This document shows, piece after piece, positions 45,396-54,745 of a stretch of 57,149 bases of DNA (within the stretch, counting starts at the first letter, position 1; the number at the start of each line of letters is the position of its first letter). The stretch is taken from NCBI GenBank assembly GCA_016934035.1, contig JAFGTP010000065.1, positions 1 to 57,149 of the forward strand, given 5' to 3'. Made by a program: the position numbers and the translations under genes. The DNA is from Fidelibacterota bacterium. Its GTDB lineage: Bacteria; Fidelibacterota; UBA2242; JAFGTP01. The notes under the pieces are model-generated. The model made no database searches. It worked only from the letters and a program-made list of their open reading frames with translations, and was not told where the DNA came from.

Positions 45396-46491
45396 AATTT
45401 TTTAGTCGCTGAAGCATGTGATCATTGATTTCCAGATTGCGCGGAGCCAGCAGGTTGCCATTTTTTGACATCACATCGGCATCCAGTATCATCCCTACCT
45501 GCAACTCACTGATATTGATTTGCTTGTGGATTTTTTTCAATCCGTTGTCTAAAAATTTAATATTTTTCATGCTTTCAAGTAACGAGACATTGTAATGTCC
45601 AATTTTTTTTGCCATCATGGCAACAGCACATCTGCAGGAAACGCCTTTATCAAGCAATTTTTCATAATCCAGTAAAACTTTTAATATTTGGCTGCCTAAA
45701 TGGACATAGTATCCGGAACTGTTTTCGTCCTCTTCTTTGTATTCACTGTAGAGTTTGTTCTGGTTTTTGATGATCGTGGCGATTTTGTCCATCCTTGGAA
45801 TCTTTTTCAGCAAGTTATAAGCAATTTCCGGATGAGTTTCGTACATTTCCAATTCTTCAGAGGCCACTTTGTCATTAGAATAAACCCTTTCCACTACTTC
45901 CTCCGGCACTGTGATACATCCGATCAGCGATAGCATGGTCGCAATCCTTAATTGCCATTTCTCCGGGAAATAATAATTCTGCAGGAAAGCATCAACAATG
46001 GTCAGCAGCCGGTTGATCCGGAAAAATACTTTAGGATTGACGATACCCAGCAAATCAGTCAATACTTTGACAGATTCATACAGGGTTTTTTCCAGAAGTT
46101 CCTGTTCGGATTTGATTAAACGGTGCAATTCAATGGCATCATCAATGGCTTTTACAAAGTTTTCCTGGGCGCAGGGCTTCGTCAGAAACCTGAAAATATT
46201 TCCCTGGTTGACAGCCATGATCGCCAAATTCAACTCTGCATTGCCGGTCAGCATGATTCGCACTGTATCTGGTGCCAGTTTTTTTACTTCGGTCAACAAT
46301 TCAATTCCATTGATTTCCGGCATATTCATATCCGATACCACCACAGCAAAGTCTTCCCCGGTATTTTTAACAATCCGGATTGCATCAGCAGGTTTGGCTG
46401 TTGTTACAATATCATACATTCTTTTATAAAAGCGTTTATAGCCATTCAGCACATTTTCATCATCATCGACAAACAGTACTCTTTTATTCAT
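45328..46491 (-). CDS. Response regulator with degenerate HD-GYP-like output domain
   Basis: 387 residues from the ATG at 46491, preceded by AAAGGA; an upstream in-frame start at 46524 lies inside the HDOD gene without support. Receiver domain about 1-120 with VLFVDDDE, phospho-acceptor Asp54 in VVSDMNMPE, MLTG and FLTKPC (Lys105), so phosphorylation competent. The output aligns with RpfG HD-GYP proteins, but the HD pair is replaced (ATMLSLIGCITVPEE), HPEIA is kept, the later HH is absent (IIKNQNKL) and GYP is GYY. It therefore should not degrade c-di-GMP. A final LQVGMILDADVMSKNGNLL beta segment follows. Last of four receiver genes, overlapping the HDOD gene by 8 bases. Confidence 0.85.
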   Translation of the reverse strand: MNKRVLFVDDDENVLNGYKRFYKRMYDIVTTAKPADAIRIVKNTGEDFAVVVSDMNMPEINGIELLTEVKKLAPDTVRIMLTGNAELNLAIMAVNQGNIFRFLTKPCAQENFVKAIDDAIELHRLIKSEQELLEKTLYESVKVLTDLLGIVNPKVFFRINRLLTIVDAFLQNYYFPEKWQLRIATMLSLIGCITVPEEVVERVYSNDKVASEELEMYETHPEIAYNLLKKIPRMDKIATIIKNQNKLYSEYKEEDENSSGYYVHLGSQILKVLLDYEKLLDKGVSCRCAVAMMAKKIGHYNVSLLESMKNIKFLDNGLKKIHKQINISELQVGMILDADVMSKNGNLLAPRNLEINDHMLQRLKNFSKRIGVNEPFDVVLYERNEKK

Positions 46492-47680
46492 AGTTACTTC
46501 CTTTGACAACATCCTGACATTCATGTTGCCAAAGCCTTATTTTATCAGTGAATTTTTTGTCCCTGATCTTTTCCAGTTCCTGCTCCAGGTTTTTGGTTTT
46601 GTCGGTAAAAAAATCAGCAAAAAAGAGAGAAATATTAGCGTTGAATGTGCCGTCAAAATATTTCGGGTAATCCTGATTAAAGGCGCAGGAAAAAATCAGT
46701 GAACCAGGTAGTCCCCAGATGGCCATTAAATAGGCGCCAACATGGTGACTGGTTGACCCGAAAATCTCTTTTTCAGCCTGAAGAATCGATATTTTTTGTT
46801 TTTTTGATATTTCCACAACATGTTTGGATTCCGATGGAAAGTAGGCGAGAAAAAATAATTTACCCAGATCCAAAAGCATACCGTTGGAAAAGTAATCATA
46901 CTGTTCTTTGTTGGAAAGCCCTTCAATTTGTGCAATTTTTTTGTTGTTGGTACCGACACTCAGACTATGGTTCCATAAATTTTGGGCCATTTTTGCATCA
47001 ACGCCTTCAGATAATTTTTTGAATATTTTAATAGAAAGGACCAGGGATTTAACAGTGTTCAGACCCAACATGAGTACTGCATCAATCGGATTGGATATTT
47101 TATTTCTCAGACCAAAAAAGGAGGAATTAACCAGTTGCAGCATTTTCACACTCATCGACATATCTCTTGCGACAATTTCTCCAATTTCCCGAGCCGATGT
47201 TTCAGGCAGATCAATTTTTTCATTGATTTCATTATATATAGTCGGCAAGGATGGTAAGGTGTCAACCTGGGAAATAATTTTAGACAAATTTTCATTTTCC
47301 AGCAATTTCTGAAGTTGATCGGCTTTTTCAATGACTTCCTTGATAGTTTTTAATTCACAGGGTTTTTGAAGGTACTGGTGAATCAGTTTAACAGATTTTT
47401 GATTGGGCTCCACATATCCGGCACCGGTCAGGGCAATCCTTAAAGTCGTGGGAGAAAAAGTACGGACCCGGTCAAAAAGTTCCAGTCCCGACATGCCCAC
47501 CAATTTAAAATCAGAAAACAAGACATCCACAACATCGGTTTCAATCATCTTCAAAGCATCATCAGCATTGTCAAACAGGGATATTGTCCACTGCTTTCTC
47601 ATCGGATAAAAAACCCTTTTTATGCTATTCAGCATTTCTTTTTCACTATCAACGAAAATAATCCTCTTCACTTCACTCAT
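46484..47680 (-). CDS. Response regulator with HDOD output domain
   Basis: 398 residues. Receiver about 1-120: phospho-acceptor Asp57 in LFSDFKLVG, Thr in ALTG, Lys in YLQKPC; the N-terminal acidic pair is VDSE rather than VDDE, so metal binding may be altered. HDOD domain about 135-330: DTLPSLPTIYNEINEKI, ARDMSMSVKMLQLVNSSFFG, NPIDAVLMLGLNTVKSLVLS and NGMLLDLGKLFFLAYFP. HDOD domains are non-catalytic HD relatives used in signalling and cell-cycle or motility control. A strong GGAGAG...AAGG site precedes the ATG at 47680. Third gene of the operon; gap 6 bases from the REC-kinase gene. Confidence 0.9.
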   Translation of the reverse strand: MSEVKRIIFVDSEKEMLNSIKRVFYPMRKQWTISLFDNADDALKMIETDVVDVLFSDFKLVGMSGLELFDRVRTFSPTTLRIALTGAGYVEPNQKSVKLIHQYLQKPCELKTIKEVIEKADQLQKLLENENLSKIISQVDTLPSLPTIYNEINEKIDLPETSAREIGEIVARDMSMSVKMLQLVNSSFFGLRNKISNPIDAVLMLGLNTVKSLVLSIKIFKKLSEGVDAKMAQNLWNHSLSVGTNNKKIAQIEGLSNKEQYDYFSNGMLLDLGKLFFLAYFPSESKHVVEISKKQKISILQAEKEIFGSTSHHVGAYLMAIWGLPGSLIFSCAFNQDYPKYFDGTFNANISLFFADFFTDKTKNLEQELEKIRDKKFTDKIRLWQHECQDVVKGSNYE

Positions 47681-47686
47681 TGCCTT

Positions 47687-48802
47687 TTACTCTCCTGAAG
47701 GTAAATAAATTATAAAGGTTGTACCATATCCCAATTTGCTTTTGACTTCAATTTTTCCCTTTAATTTTTCTGCCAGCAAACTGACTATAGATAATCCAAA
47801 ACCAAAATTGCGGCCTTTCTGTTTCGTGGACACCCGATTGTTGAAAATTTTACTTTGTATTGCTTCAGGAATTCCGGGACCATTGTCCATTATCCGAAGA
47901 ACAAAATATGTCCGATCATTCATGACCTCCCGGCTTGTGCTGATTTCTATTTTTCCTTTTCCTCTTCCAATCGCTTCCTTTGCATTGATGACCAGGTTCA
48001 TTATCATCTGGGTAAGCAACGTAGCGTTAAAATTTCCCACCAGCGCGCCCTCATTCAGGTTGTTCACCAATTCAATATTATACGGTAAAGTAGGTTCCAG
48101 CAATGTCAAAGTATCTTTGACCACGACATTAATATCAGTGATAAAATTATCCTTTCTCTCTTCGTGTTTTGAAAATATCAATATCTGGCGCAGGATACTC
48201 TCCGCCCGGCTAGCTGCAAACTGAATTTTTTCCAGTTCCTTCTCCACAACCTCATTTTTCTCCAGTTTACTTTTTATGATCACCGGATAGTTTTGAATAA
48301 CATTAAAAATATTGCGAATATCATGGATGATACCGGCAGCTAAGACACCAGTGATTTCCATTTTTTGGGAAGCAATTAGTTGTTCAGACAATAAAATGTT
48401 TTTTTTCACCAATTCATCATGGAAGAGTTTGGTCTTGAGTGTTGCCTTGATCCTGGCAATAAGGTCCTCCGGCTGCACCGGCTTTTGTAACAGGTCCGTT
48501 GCTCCATAGTTGAGAGCTTCCCGTTTCAGTTCCTCGTCCTCCATCCCAGTGATCATAACAATTTCAATATTTTTCAGTGTGTCACTTTTTTTAATATGAT
48601 TTAATAATTCAAAACCGTTTTTTTGGGGTAGATTGATATCCAGAAAAGCCACATCGATTTTTTCCTGAGTCAGGGTTTCCAATGCGGCTTCAAAGCTGGT
48701 ATTAAAATGAATATTCCATTCCCCGACATATTTGTTCAAAAATCTTTGAATACTTTTCAGGAGATGCAGATCATCATCGAGAAATAAAATACCCGGTTTC
48801 AT
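47687..48802 (-). CDS. Receiver-histidine kinase protein (REC-HisKA-HATPase)
   Basis: 371 residues, soluble. N-terminal receiver (1-120): ILFLDDDL, Asp55 in AFLDINLPQ, MITG, LLQKPV (Lys107). A short coiled coil leads to the kinase: phospho-acceptor His160 in GIIHDIRNIFNVI, then N box NLVINAKEAIG, G1 DNGPGIPE, G2 FGFGLSIV. It has no membrane segment or sensor domain, so its kinase is likely controlled by phosphorylation of its own receiver. It may phosphorylate the downstream receivers. Start overlaps the upstream gene's stop by four bases (ATGA). Confidence 0.92.
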   Translation of the reverse strand: MKPGILFLDDDLHLLKSIQRFLNKYVGEWNIHFNTSFEAALETLTQEKIDVAFLDINLPQKNGFELLNHIKKSDTLKNIEIVMITGMEDEELKREALNYGATDLLQKPVQPEDLIARIKATLKTKLFHDELVKKNILLSEQLIASQKMEITGVLAAGIIHDIRNIFNVIQNYPVIIKSKLEKNEVVEKELEKIQFAASRAESILRQILIFSKHEERKDNFITDINVVVKDTLTLLEPTLPYNIELVNNLNEGALVGNFNATLLTQMIMNLVINAKEAIGRGKGKIEISTSREVMNDRTYFVLRIMDNGPGIPEAIQSKIFNNRVSTKQKGRNFGFGLSIVSLLAEKLKGKIEVKSKLGYGTTFIIYLPSGE

Positions 48803-50778
48803 ACATTATTTTCCTCATTTTCCATGGCATACATAGGTAGTCGCAGAATGAAAGTTGTTCCCTTACCAACTTCAGTCACACAATCAATGGTTCCATGATG
48901 GTTTTTGACGACAATATTATAAATTACAGATAAACCCTGTCCCGTTCCTTTGCCTATTTCTTTGGTGGTAAAAAAGGGTTCATAAATTCTATTTCTAATC
49001 TCTTCAGGTATGCCGATGCCATTATCCGCAACACGAATTTCCGCAAAACCCTCAACTTCATCGGTTGAAATTTTGATTTTTCCCAACTCTTCCCTTTTCA
49101 TATCATGGATCGCATGGGCCGCATTAATAATCAGGTTCAGGATTACCTGGCTGATTTTATCCCTGAAAACCGGGACCGGATGTTCAAGTTTGAAATCAAC
49201 TTCAATTTTTGCATCGTATTTCCATTCATTTTTTGAAACAATGACCGCATTATCAATAATTTCATTGAGATATTCATTCTTTTTCTGGTCAGTTCCCGGG
49301 TGTGAAAAAGTCCTCATGGCATTGATGATTTTCGTGATCCGGTTGATCCCTTCAATGGATTCACTGATTGCATTTTGCATCTCATCATTGATAAATTCCA
49401 AATCCAGTTCTTCGATATCGGTTTTAATTACTTCTCTTTTTTCATCCAGTTTGATTTGGTCATCATCTACCAGTAGATTTATTTTTTTGGTAAAATGAAG
49501 GATACTTTTCATGGAATCACTGATAAAATCAGCATTGTTTCTGATAAATTGAATGGGTGAATTGATTTCATGGGCGATTCCGGCTGCCAGCCTGCCAATG
49601 GATTCCATTTTACTCAGCGACTGCATCTGGGTTTCCATCTCAATTCTCTGATTGATATTTTTGCAAATTAACAGATAACCGTTGACCTGTATGTCCTTCG
49701 ACAGGCTAGCACCGGTGATGGACAGGTTCAGTTTATGATCGCTGACCTTGAGGTTTGTAAGTTCAAAGTAGTACTTACCCTTTAGATTGATTTCTTCAAA
49801 AATATTGATGCCGGTACCATTCAGATTAAAGGGATCAAATAATGTCTTGATATTTTTGCCTGTTACCTGCTGATCGTTCATGCCAAACATTTCACGAAAA
49901 GCTGGATTCAGTTGAATAAAATTGCCTTTTTCATCCAACACGACAATTCCATCGGGACTTCCATTGAGCATGGCTGTGAGAAAAACCATATATTCATCTG
50001 CCTTGCTCTGAATTTCAAAATGCTCAATAATCTGAGCAATTTCATTAGCCAGGATTTCACTGAAATTGATCATGCTCTCAATATCATTCTTTTCCCTATC
50101 CGCAACACCAGTACAAAATACCAGTTTTTGAGAATTCGAAATTTTTAATTCTTTACTGAAAATTGAGTATTCTTCCTTAAAATCGGCAGTTTTATAGATT
50201 TTCTGCTCAAACTGAATACAGGCTGTATTTTTTTTACTTGAAAAATATTTATCAAGTATTTTAATTAGATTCCTGCAAAAAGTATCAATTGAGGTCTGAT
50301 GGGAAGCCATTTTTGAGATTTCATAAAGAATATTGATTTCTTTTGTTTTATTCTCAACCAAATATTCCAGGTTTTCATTCAACAGTTGAATCTCTTTTAA
50401 AAAATTCTGCTTATCCAGCAGTATTTTAACTCTCGCAAGTAATTCTTCCTTGATAATCGGCTTACGGACATAATCATCGCCGCCGGCTGCATAACATTTT
50501 ACAATGTCATTTTCTTTTTTCTCGTCTGTTGTAAAGATGACCGGGATCTTTGAACCTATTTTTTTTCTTATCTCTGTGCAGGTTTCATATCCGTCCAATC
50601 TGTCCAAAATTACATCCAAAAGAATGATATCCGGAATTTCTTTTTCCAAAAATTCCAACGCTCCTTCTCCACTATCCACAGACGAAACTTTATATCCCTG
50701 TTCCATGAACAATTTTTCTATTTGCAGAATGTTCATCCTATCATCATCAACAACCAGAATGTGACCTTTGCTACCCAT
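48799..50778 (-). CDS. Receiver-PAS-histidine kinase protein
   Basis: 659 residues from the ATG at 50778 (a TTG one codon earlier is open; no clear ribosome site for either). Receiver 1-120: ILVVDDDR, Asp55 in ILLDVILD, Thr in FTTDEK and Lys in YVRKPI. Coiled coil about 125-160, GAF-like region about 160-265, PAS about 275-380 (NGSPDGIVVLDEKGNFIQLN), HisKA with His403 in GIAHEINSPIQF, HATPase with NLIINAAHAIH, DNGIGIPE, KGTGQGLSV. No membrane helix, cytoplasmic. First gene of the four-gene receiver operon and, from the PAS/GAF content, its probable signal input. Confidence 0.93.
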   Translation of the reverse strand: MGSKGHILVVDDDRMNILQIEKLFMEQGYKVSSVDSGEGALEFLEKEIPDIILLDVILDRLDGYETCTEIRKKIGSKIPVIFTTDEKKENDIVKCYAAGGDDYVRKPIIKEELLARVKILLDKQNFLKEIQLLNENLEYLVENKTKEINILYEISKMASHQTSIDTFCRNLIKILDKYFSSKKNTACIQFEQKIYKTADFKEEYSIFSKELKISNSQKLVFCTGVADREKNDIESMINFSEILANEIAQIIEHFEIQSKADEYMVFLTAMLNGSPDGIVVLDEKGNFIQLNPAFREMFGMNDQQVTGKNIKTLFDPFNLNGTGINIFEEINLKGKYYFELTNLKVSDHKLNLSITGASLSKDIQVNGYLLICKNINQRIEMETQMQSLSKMESIGRLAAGIAHEINSPIQFIRNNADFISDSMKSILHFTKKINLLVDDDQIKLDEKREVIKTDIEELDLEFINDEMQNAISESIEGINRITKIINAMRTFSHPGTDQKKNEYLNEIIDNAVIVSKNEWKYDAKIEVDFKLEHPVPVFRDKISQVILNLIINAAHAIHDMKREELGKIKISTDEVEGFAEIRVADNGIGIPEEIRNRIYEPFFTTKEIGKGTGQGLSVIYNIVVKNHHGTIDCVTEVGKGTTFILRLPMYAMENEENNV

Positions 50779-50976
50779 CAATAAAACCCATTATTTTTTA
50801 CATTTTTAATGCCTTAGTGAAGAACAAAAATTCCTTTTTGGTTCTTCAAAAAATTGAATTAAAAATAAATGCAAATTCCATACCCACAAAACATCCTCTG
50901 CTGATCATAAATTCCGTTTTATAATTATAATAAGCATTTTAGATTATCATCTAAAATTTAAATTCTATTTAATCGT

Positions 50977-52830
50977 ATGATCATGAATTCAATAATTATT
51001 GGAACAGCTGGCCATGTTGACCATGGTAAAACCACTTTGATAAAAAATCTGACAGGGATCGATACCGATCGATTAAAAGAAGAAAAAGAACGAGAACTCA
51101 CAATCGATATCGGTTTTGCTTTTCTGGGGGAAAATATCTCTTTTATCGACGTACCAGGGCATGAAAAATTCATCAAAAATATGGTAGCCGGTGCAGCCAC
51201 AATCAATTTTTTCATGCTGGTCATTGCAGCCGATGACGGCATCATGCCTCAAACTCTGGAACATTTTGAAATAATGAAATTTCTGGGCCTCGAGCGGGGA
51301 ATGATTGTTCTGACAAAAATTGATCTGGTCGATGAAAAAACACGAATCAAAAGAAAAGAGGAAATAAAAAAATATTTTGAAAACAGCATTCTCCATGATA
51401 GTCCTCTCTTCGAAGTAACAAAAGAAAACGACTCTGGAATCGACCAATTGCGAAACTATTTGTTGGGTCTGATCAGCGGCCCCGGACAGTCTTTGGACAG
51501 TCGTCCTTTTCGCATGCCCATCGACCGTTTTTTTTCGATGAAAGGTTTTGGCACCATCATCACAGGGACTGTAATTTCGGGGCAGCTGAGCGAAAATGCC
51601 TCAAACCTGGTTGTATATCCTGAAGAGATTCCGATAAAAATTCGCAACCTTGAAAGCCAAAATCGCAATGTCAACCACATCCATGCAAACCAGCGATGTG
51701 CCCTGAATCTTCAATCCCTTAAAAAACATCAATTCTACCGGGGCCAAATAATCACCGAGAAAAACCTCTGCAAACCGGCCGCCACCATTACCTGCTTGAT
51801 CAGATCTATTGACAGTCCTCCACCTGTTCATTACGGTGAAACCATAAAATTTCATACCCATACCCTGGAAACGAAAGCAACCATCAGAATGATAGGTTAC
51901 AATAAACTTGTTGCCCATCAAGATATGATTGTCCAGTTGGATTTCGAAAATCCGATTGCTGTCTGGAGCCGCGACCGGTTTATCATCAGAAAATTATCCC
52001 CGGCACGAATTGTGGGCGGAGGTGTGGTCCTGGATATTCATACACCCAGAATCAAAAAATCAGCAATACAATACATGCAAAAATTTCTAAATCTTAATTC
52101 CGATGATTTGAAAAGCTGCCTGAAATATCTGCTCGAACTCTATCCCTGTCTGAGTATAAAAAATCTGACGGTAAAATATTTGCAATATCCCGAAGTCATT
52201 GTTTCACTTGTCCTGGAAGAAAAAAGCCTGGTAATGCTGGACAAATATGTCTTCTCTTCAACCTATCTTAACTCTCTGAAAGACAAAATATTACAAAGTG
52301 TCATCGAGGCTGCTGATGAAGGTACCGGCCTGGAAAAAACACAACTGTACAAGGAAGCGGAAATCAATAAAAAGATTATCGATCTTATCATCGAAGCCAT
52401 GTGCATGGATAACATACTGGTCTGCAAAGAAGGAAAAATCTATTCAAAAGAAAAAAGCACATCTTACATGGATGACAAAATTATTCAAATCATTGAAAAT
52501 CAAATCCTCGAGCAGGGGTATAAACTTCTCAATTATTCGGATTTACAGGCTTTGGTCAAGATTGAAAAAAAAGATTTTCAAAAAGGTATCGATTATTTGA
52601 AATTCACCAATCAAATCATCACTTTAGACAAAGGCTATTTGCTCCATGACCGCCAGGCCTGTCAGGCCCGTGAAGTATTGATTGAGTATCTGAAAACCAA
52701 GGAGAGAGCCACGGTGACGGAATTTAAGGCAATTTTGCAAACCTCCCGCCGCTTCATCATTCCAATATTGAATTATTTTGACCGAACCGGACTATTCAAA
52801 AGAGATGGTATTTTCAGATCTTTGACCTGA
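50977..52830 (+). CDS. selB: Selenocysteine-specific elongation factor SelB
   Basis: 617 residues. EF-Tu-like GTPase: G1 [20 protein letters not shown]2 [13 protein letters not shown]3 [13 protein letters not shown]4 LTKIDL (NKxD replaced by TKID, usual for SelB). Domains 2-3 follow, with [14 protein letters not shown] and [14 protein letters not shown]. The C-terminal 260 residues are consecutive winged helices ([40 protein letters not shown]) that bind the SECIS RNA. It delivers Sec-tRNA to UGA codons. No clear ribosome site; the ATG at 50983 is also possible. selA, selC and selD are not in this window. Confidence 0.94.
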   Translation: MIMNSIIIGTAGHVDHGKTTLIKNLTGIDTDRLKEEKERELTIDIGFAFLGENISFIDVPGHEKFIKNMVAGAATINFFMLVIAADDGIMPQTLEHFEIMKFLGLERGMIVLTKIDLVDEKTRIKRKEEIKKYFENSILHDSPLFEVTKENDSGIDQLRNYLLGLISGPGQSLDSRPFRMPIDRFFSMKGFGTIITGTVISGQLSENASNLVVYPEEIPIKIRNLESQNRNVNHIHANQRCALNLQSLKKHQFYRGQIITEKNLCKPAATITCLIRSIDSPPPVHYGETIKFHTHTLETKATIRMIGYNKLVAHQDMIVQLDFENPIAVWSRDRFIIRKLSPARIVGGGVVLDIHTPRIKKSAIQYMQKFLNLNSDDLKSCLKYLLELYPCLSIKNLTVKYLQYPEVIVSLVLEEKSLVMLDKYVFSSTYLNSLKDKILQSVIEAADEGTGLEKTQLYKEAEINKKIIDLIIEAMCMDNILVCKEGKIYSKEKSTSYMDDKIIQIIENQILEQGYKLLNYSDLQALVKIEKKDFQKGIDYLKFTNQIITLDKGYLLHDRQACQAREVLIEYLKTKERATVTEFKAILQTSRRFIIPILNYFDRTGLFKRDGIFRSLT

Positions 52831-52971
52831 AAATAAATGATGTAATCGGTTACTAAAAACCGTATATTTTTAAAATTATATTTATTAAAATTATTCTTGT
52901 TTTTGCAGGCGGATTTAATTAGTATTTCGTTTATTAAAGGGTAGAAGTGATCATTAAGAAAAGAGGGAATT

Positions 52972-54591
52972 ATGGATTTCACATTCATTGATTATTTAAT
53001 TTTTGCAGCCTATGCCGTCATGATCATCACTGTTGGTCTCTGGGTATCGCGCAGCAAAAAAGGACATGAAAAAACAGCTGAAGATTATTTTTTAGCGGGC
53101 AAATCTTTGCCTTGGTGGGCCATCGGCTCCTCCTTAATCGCGGCCAATATCTCTGCAGAACAGATTATCGGAATGTCCGGTTCCGGTTTCAAAATCGGCC
53201 TGGCAATTGCCTCTTATGAATGGATGGCAGCAATCACGCTTATCATCGTGGCCAAGTACTTCCTGCCGATTTTTATTAATCAGGGTTTATATACTATTCC
53301 TGAATTTGTAGAAAAACGATTCAACACCAACCTGAAAACCATTCTGGCAGTATTTTGGATAGCCTTATTTATTTTTGTCAATTTGACCTCTGTCCTTTTT
53401 TTAGGGGCCAAAGCTCTAGACACCATAATGGGTGACGGTTCCGGCAATCTGATTATTGTTTTTGTCATCGGTCTGGCCCTCATTGCTGCGGCCTATTCGA
53501 TCTGGGGCGGTTTGTCTGCCGTTGCCTGGACCGATGTCATTCAGGTGACTCTCCTTGTTCTGGGAGGTATTATCACAACCATGATTGCCCTGCAACATGT
53601 AACACCTGATGGAGGCATTAGTAATGGATTGTCCTATATCTACAATCATGCCGGTGAAAAATTTCACATGATTCTGAAAAAAGATAACCCGCAATTTTCC
53701 AATCTACCAGGAATTGCGGTCTTAATTGGCGGCATGTGGATCGCAAATTTATATTATTGGGGATTCAACCAATACATCATCCAAAGGGCCCTGGCCGCTA
53801 AATCCATTCGCGAAGCCCAAAAGGGCCTTGCCTTTGCTGCCTTCCTGAAGTTGATCATTCCGCTGATTGTTGTCATTCCGGGAATTATTGCTTTTGTAAT
53901 GTTCAGTGATAATCTGCAAGGTGCCGGAGCAGTTTTTTCAGCATCAGATAATGCCAATAATGACCACGCCTATCCCTGGCTCATCAGCCAGTTTGTGCCC
54001 ATGGGCCTCAAGGGTTTGGTTGTCGCAGCCCTGGCAGCAGCAATCGTATCTTCCCTGGCCTCTATGCTAAATTCGACAGCCACAATTTTCACCATGGATA
54101 TTTACAAACCCTATTTTGCCAAACAGTCTTCGGAAAAACGATTGGTCAATGTTGGCCGGATGACCGTACTGGTGGCGTTGGTCATTTCAGGTCTTCTCGC
54201 ACCCTCTATGGGTTCCTTTGACCAAATGTTTCAATACATACAGGAATACACAGGTCTGGTGAGCCCAGGCATCCTGGCTGTTTTTCTCATGGGGCTTTTC
54301 TGGAAAAAAACAAGCACAAGAGGTGCAATAGTCGGAGTTTTGGCATCCATTCCAATAGCATTAGGCCTTAAATTTCTTCCCATTGCAATGCCCTTTCTCG
54401 ATCAGATGATGTATACCTGTTTAATTACAATCATCATTATTGTCGGCGTCAGCCTCAGTTCCGGTGAGGGTGATGATGATCCCAAAGCCATACCCCTGCT
54501 GAGAAAAACCTTTGCCACAGAACGAACCTTTAATATCACTGCCTATGCAATTCTGACGATTCTTGTGATTTTGTACACCGTATTTTGGTAA
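52972..54591 (+). CDS. Sodium:solute symporter (SGLT-like)
   Basis: 539 residues, about 14 helices. SSS-family features: DYLIFAAYAVMIITVGLWVS, then DYFLAGKSLPWWAIGSSLIAANISAEQIIGMSGSGF (helix 1-2 with the Na+ site), AYSIWGGLSAVAWTDVIQ (signature), and VVAALAAAIVSSLASMLNSTATIFTMDIY (second Na+ site Ser pair). This form, with YYWGFNQYIIQRALAAKS, is close to vSGLT-type sugar transporters. It would import a sugar with sodium. AGAGGGA precedes the ATG. A terminator follows, so it is transcribed apart from the hexosaminidase downstream, although their substrates may be linked. Confidence 0.93.
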   Translation: MDFTFIDYLIFAAYAVMIITVGLWVSRSKKGHEKTAEDYFLAGKSLPWWAIGSSLIAANISAEQIIGMSGSGFKIGLAIASYEWMAAITLIIVAKYFLPIFINQGLYTIPEFVEKRFNTNLKTILAVFWIALFIFVNLTSVLFLGAKALDTIMGDGSGNLIIVFVIGLALIAAAYSIWGGLSAVAWTDVIQVTLLVLGGIITTMIALQHVTPDGGISNGLSYIYNHAGEKFHMILKKDNPQFSNLPGIAVLIGGMWIANLYYWGFNQYIIQRALAAKSIREAQKGLAFAAFLKLIIPLIVVIPGIIAFVMFSDNLQGAGAVFSASDNANNDHAYPWLISQFVPMGLKGLVVAALAAAIVSSLASMLNSTATIFTMDIYKPYFAKQSSEKRLVNVGRMTVLVALVISGLLAPSMGSFDQMFQYIQEYTGLVSPGILAVFLMGLFWKKTSTRGAIVGVLASIPIALGLKFLPIAMPFLDQMMYTCLITIIIIVGVSLSSGEGDDDPKAIPLLRKTFATERTFNITAYAILTILVILYTVFW

Positions 54592-54630
54592 AAAAATAAA
54601 TTGATAATTCAACATTAGTATCCTATTTTC

Positions 54631-54666
54631 AACCACAGGCTCGAAAGAACCTGTGGTTTTTTATTA
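54631..54666 (+). terminator. Terminator after the symporter gene
   Basis: Stem AACCACAGG (54631-54639) and CCTGTGGTT (54650-54658), loop of 10 bases, then a T-rich tail. Confidence 0.92.
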
Positions 54667-54745
54667 TCCAAGATCAATAATCGTCCTTTACTGTTATGTG
54701 ACTGTCTGAAAAGTCCATCATGATTAATAACTTGCAGGGGAGAAA

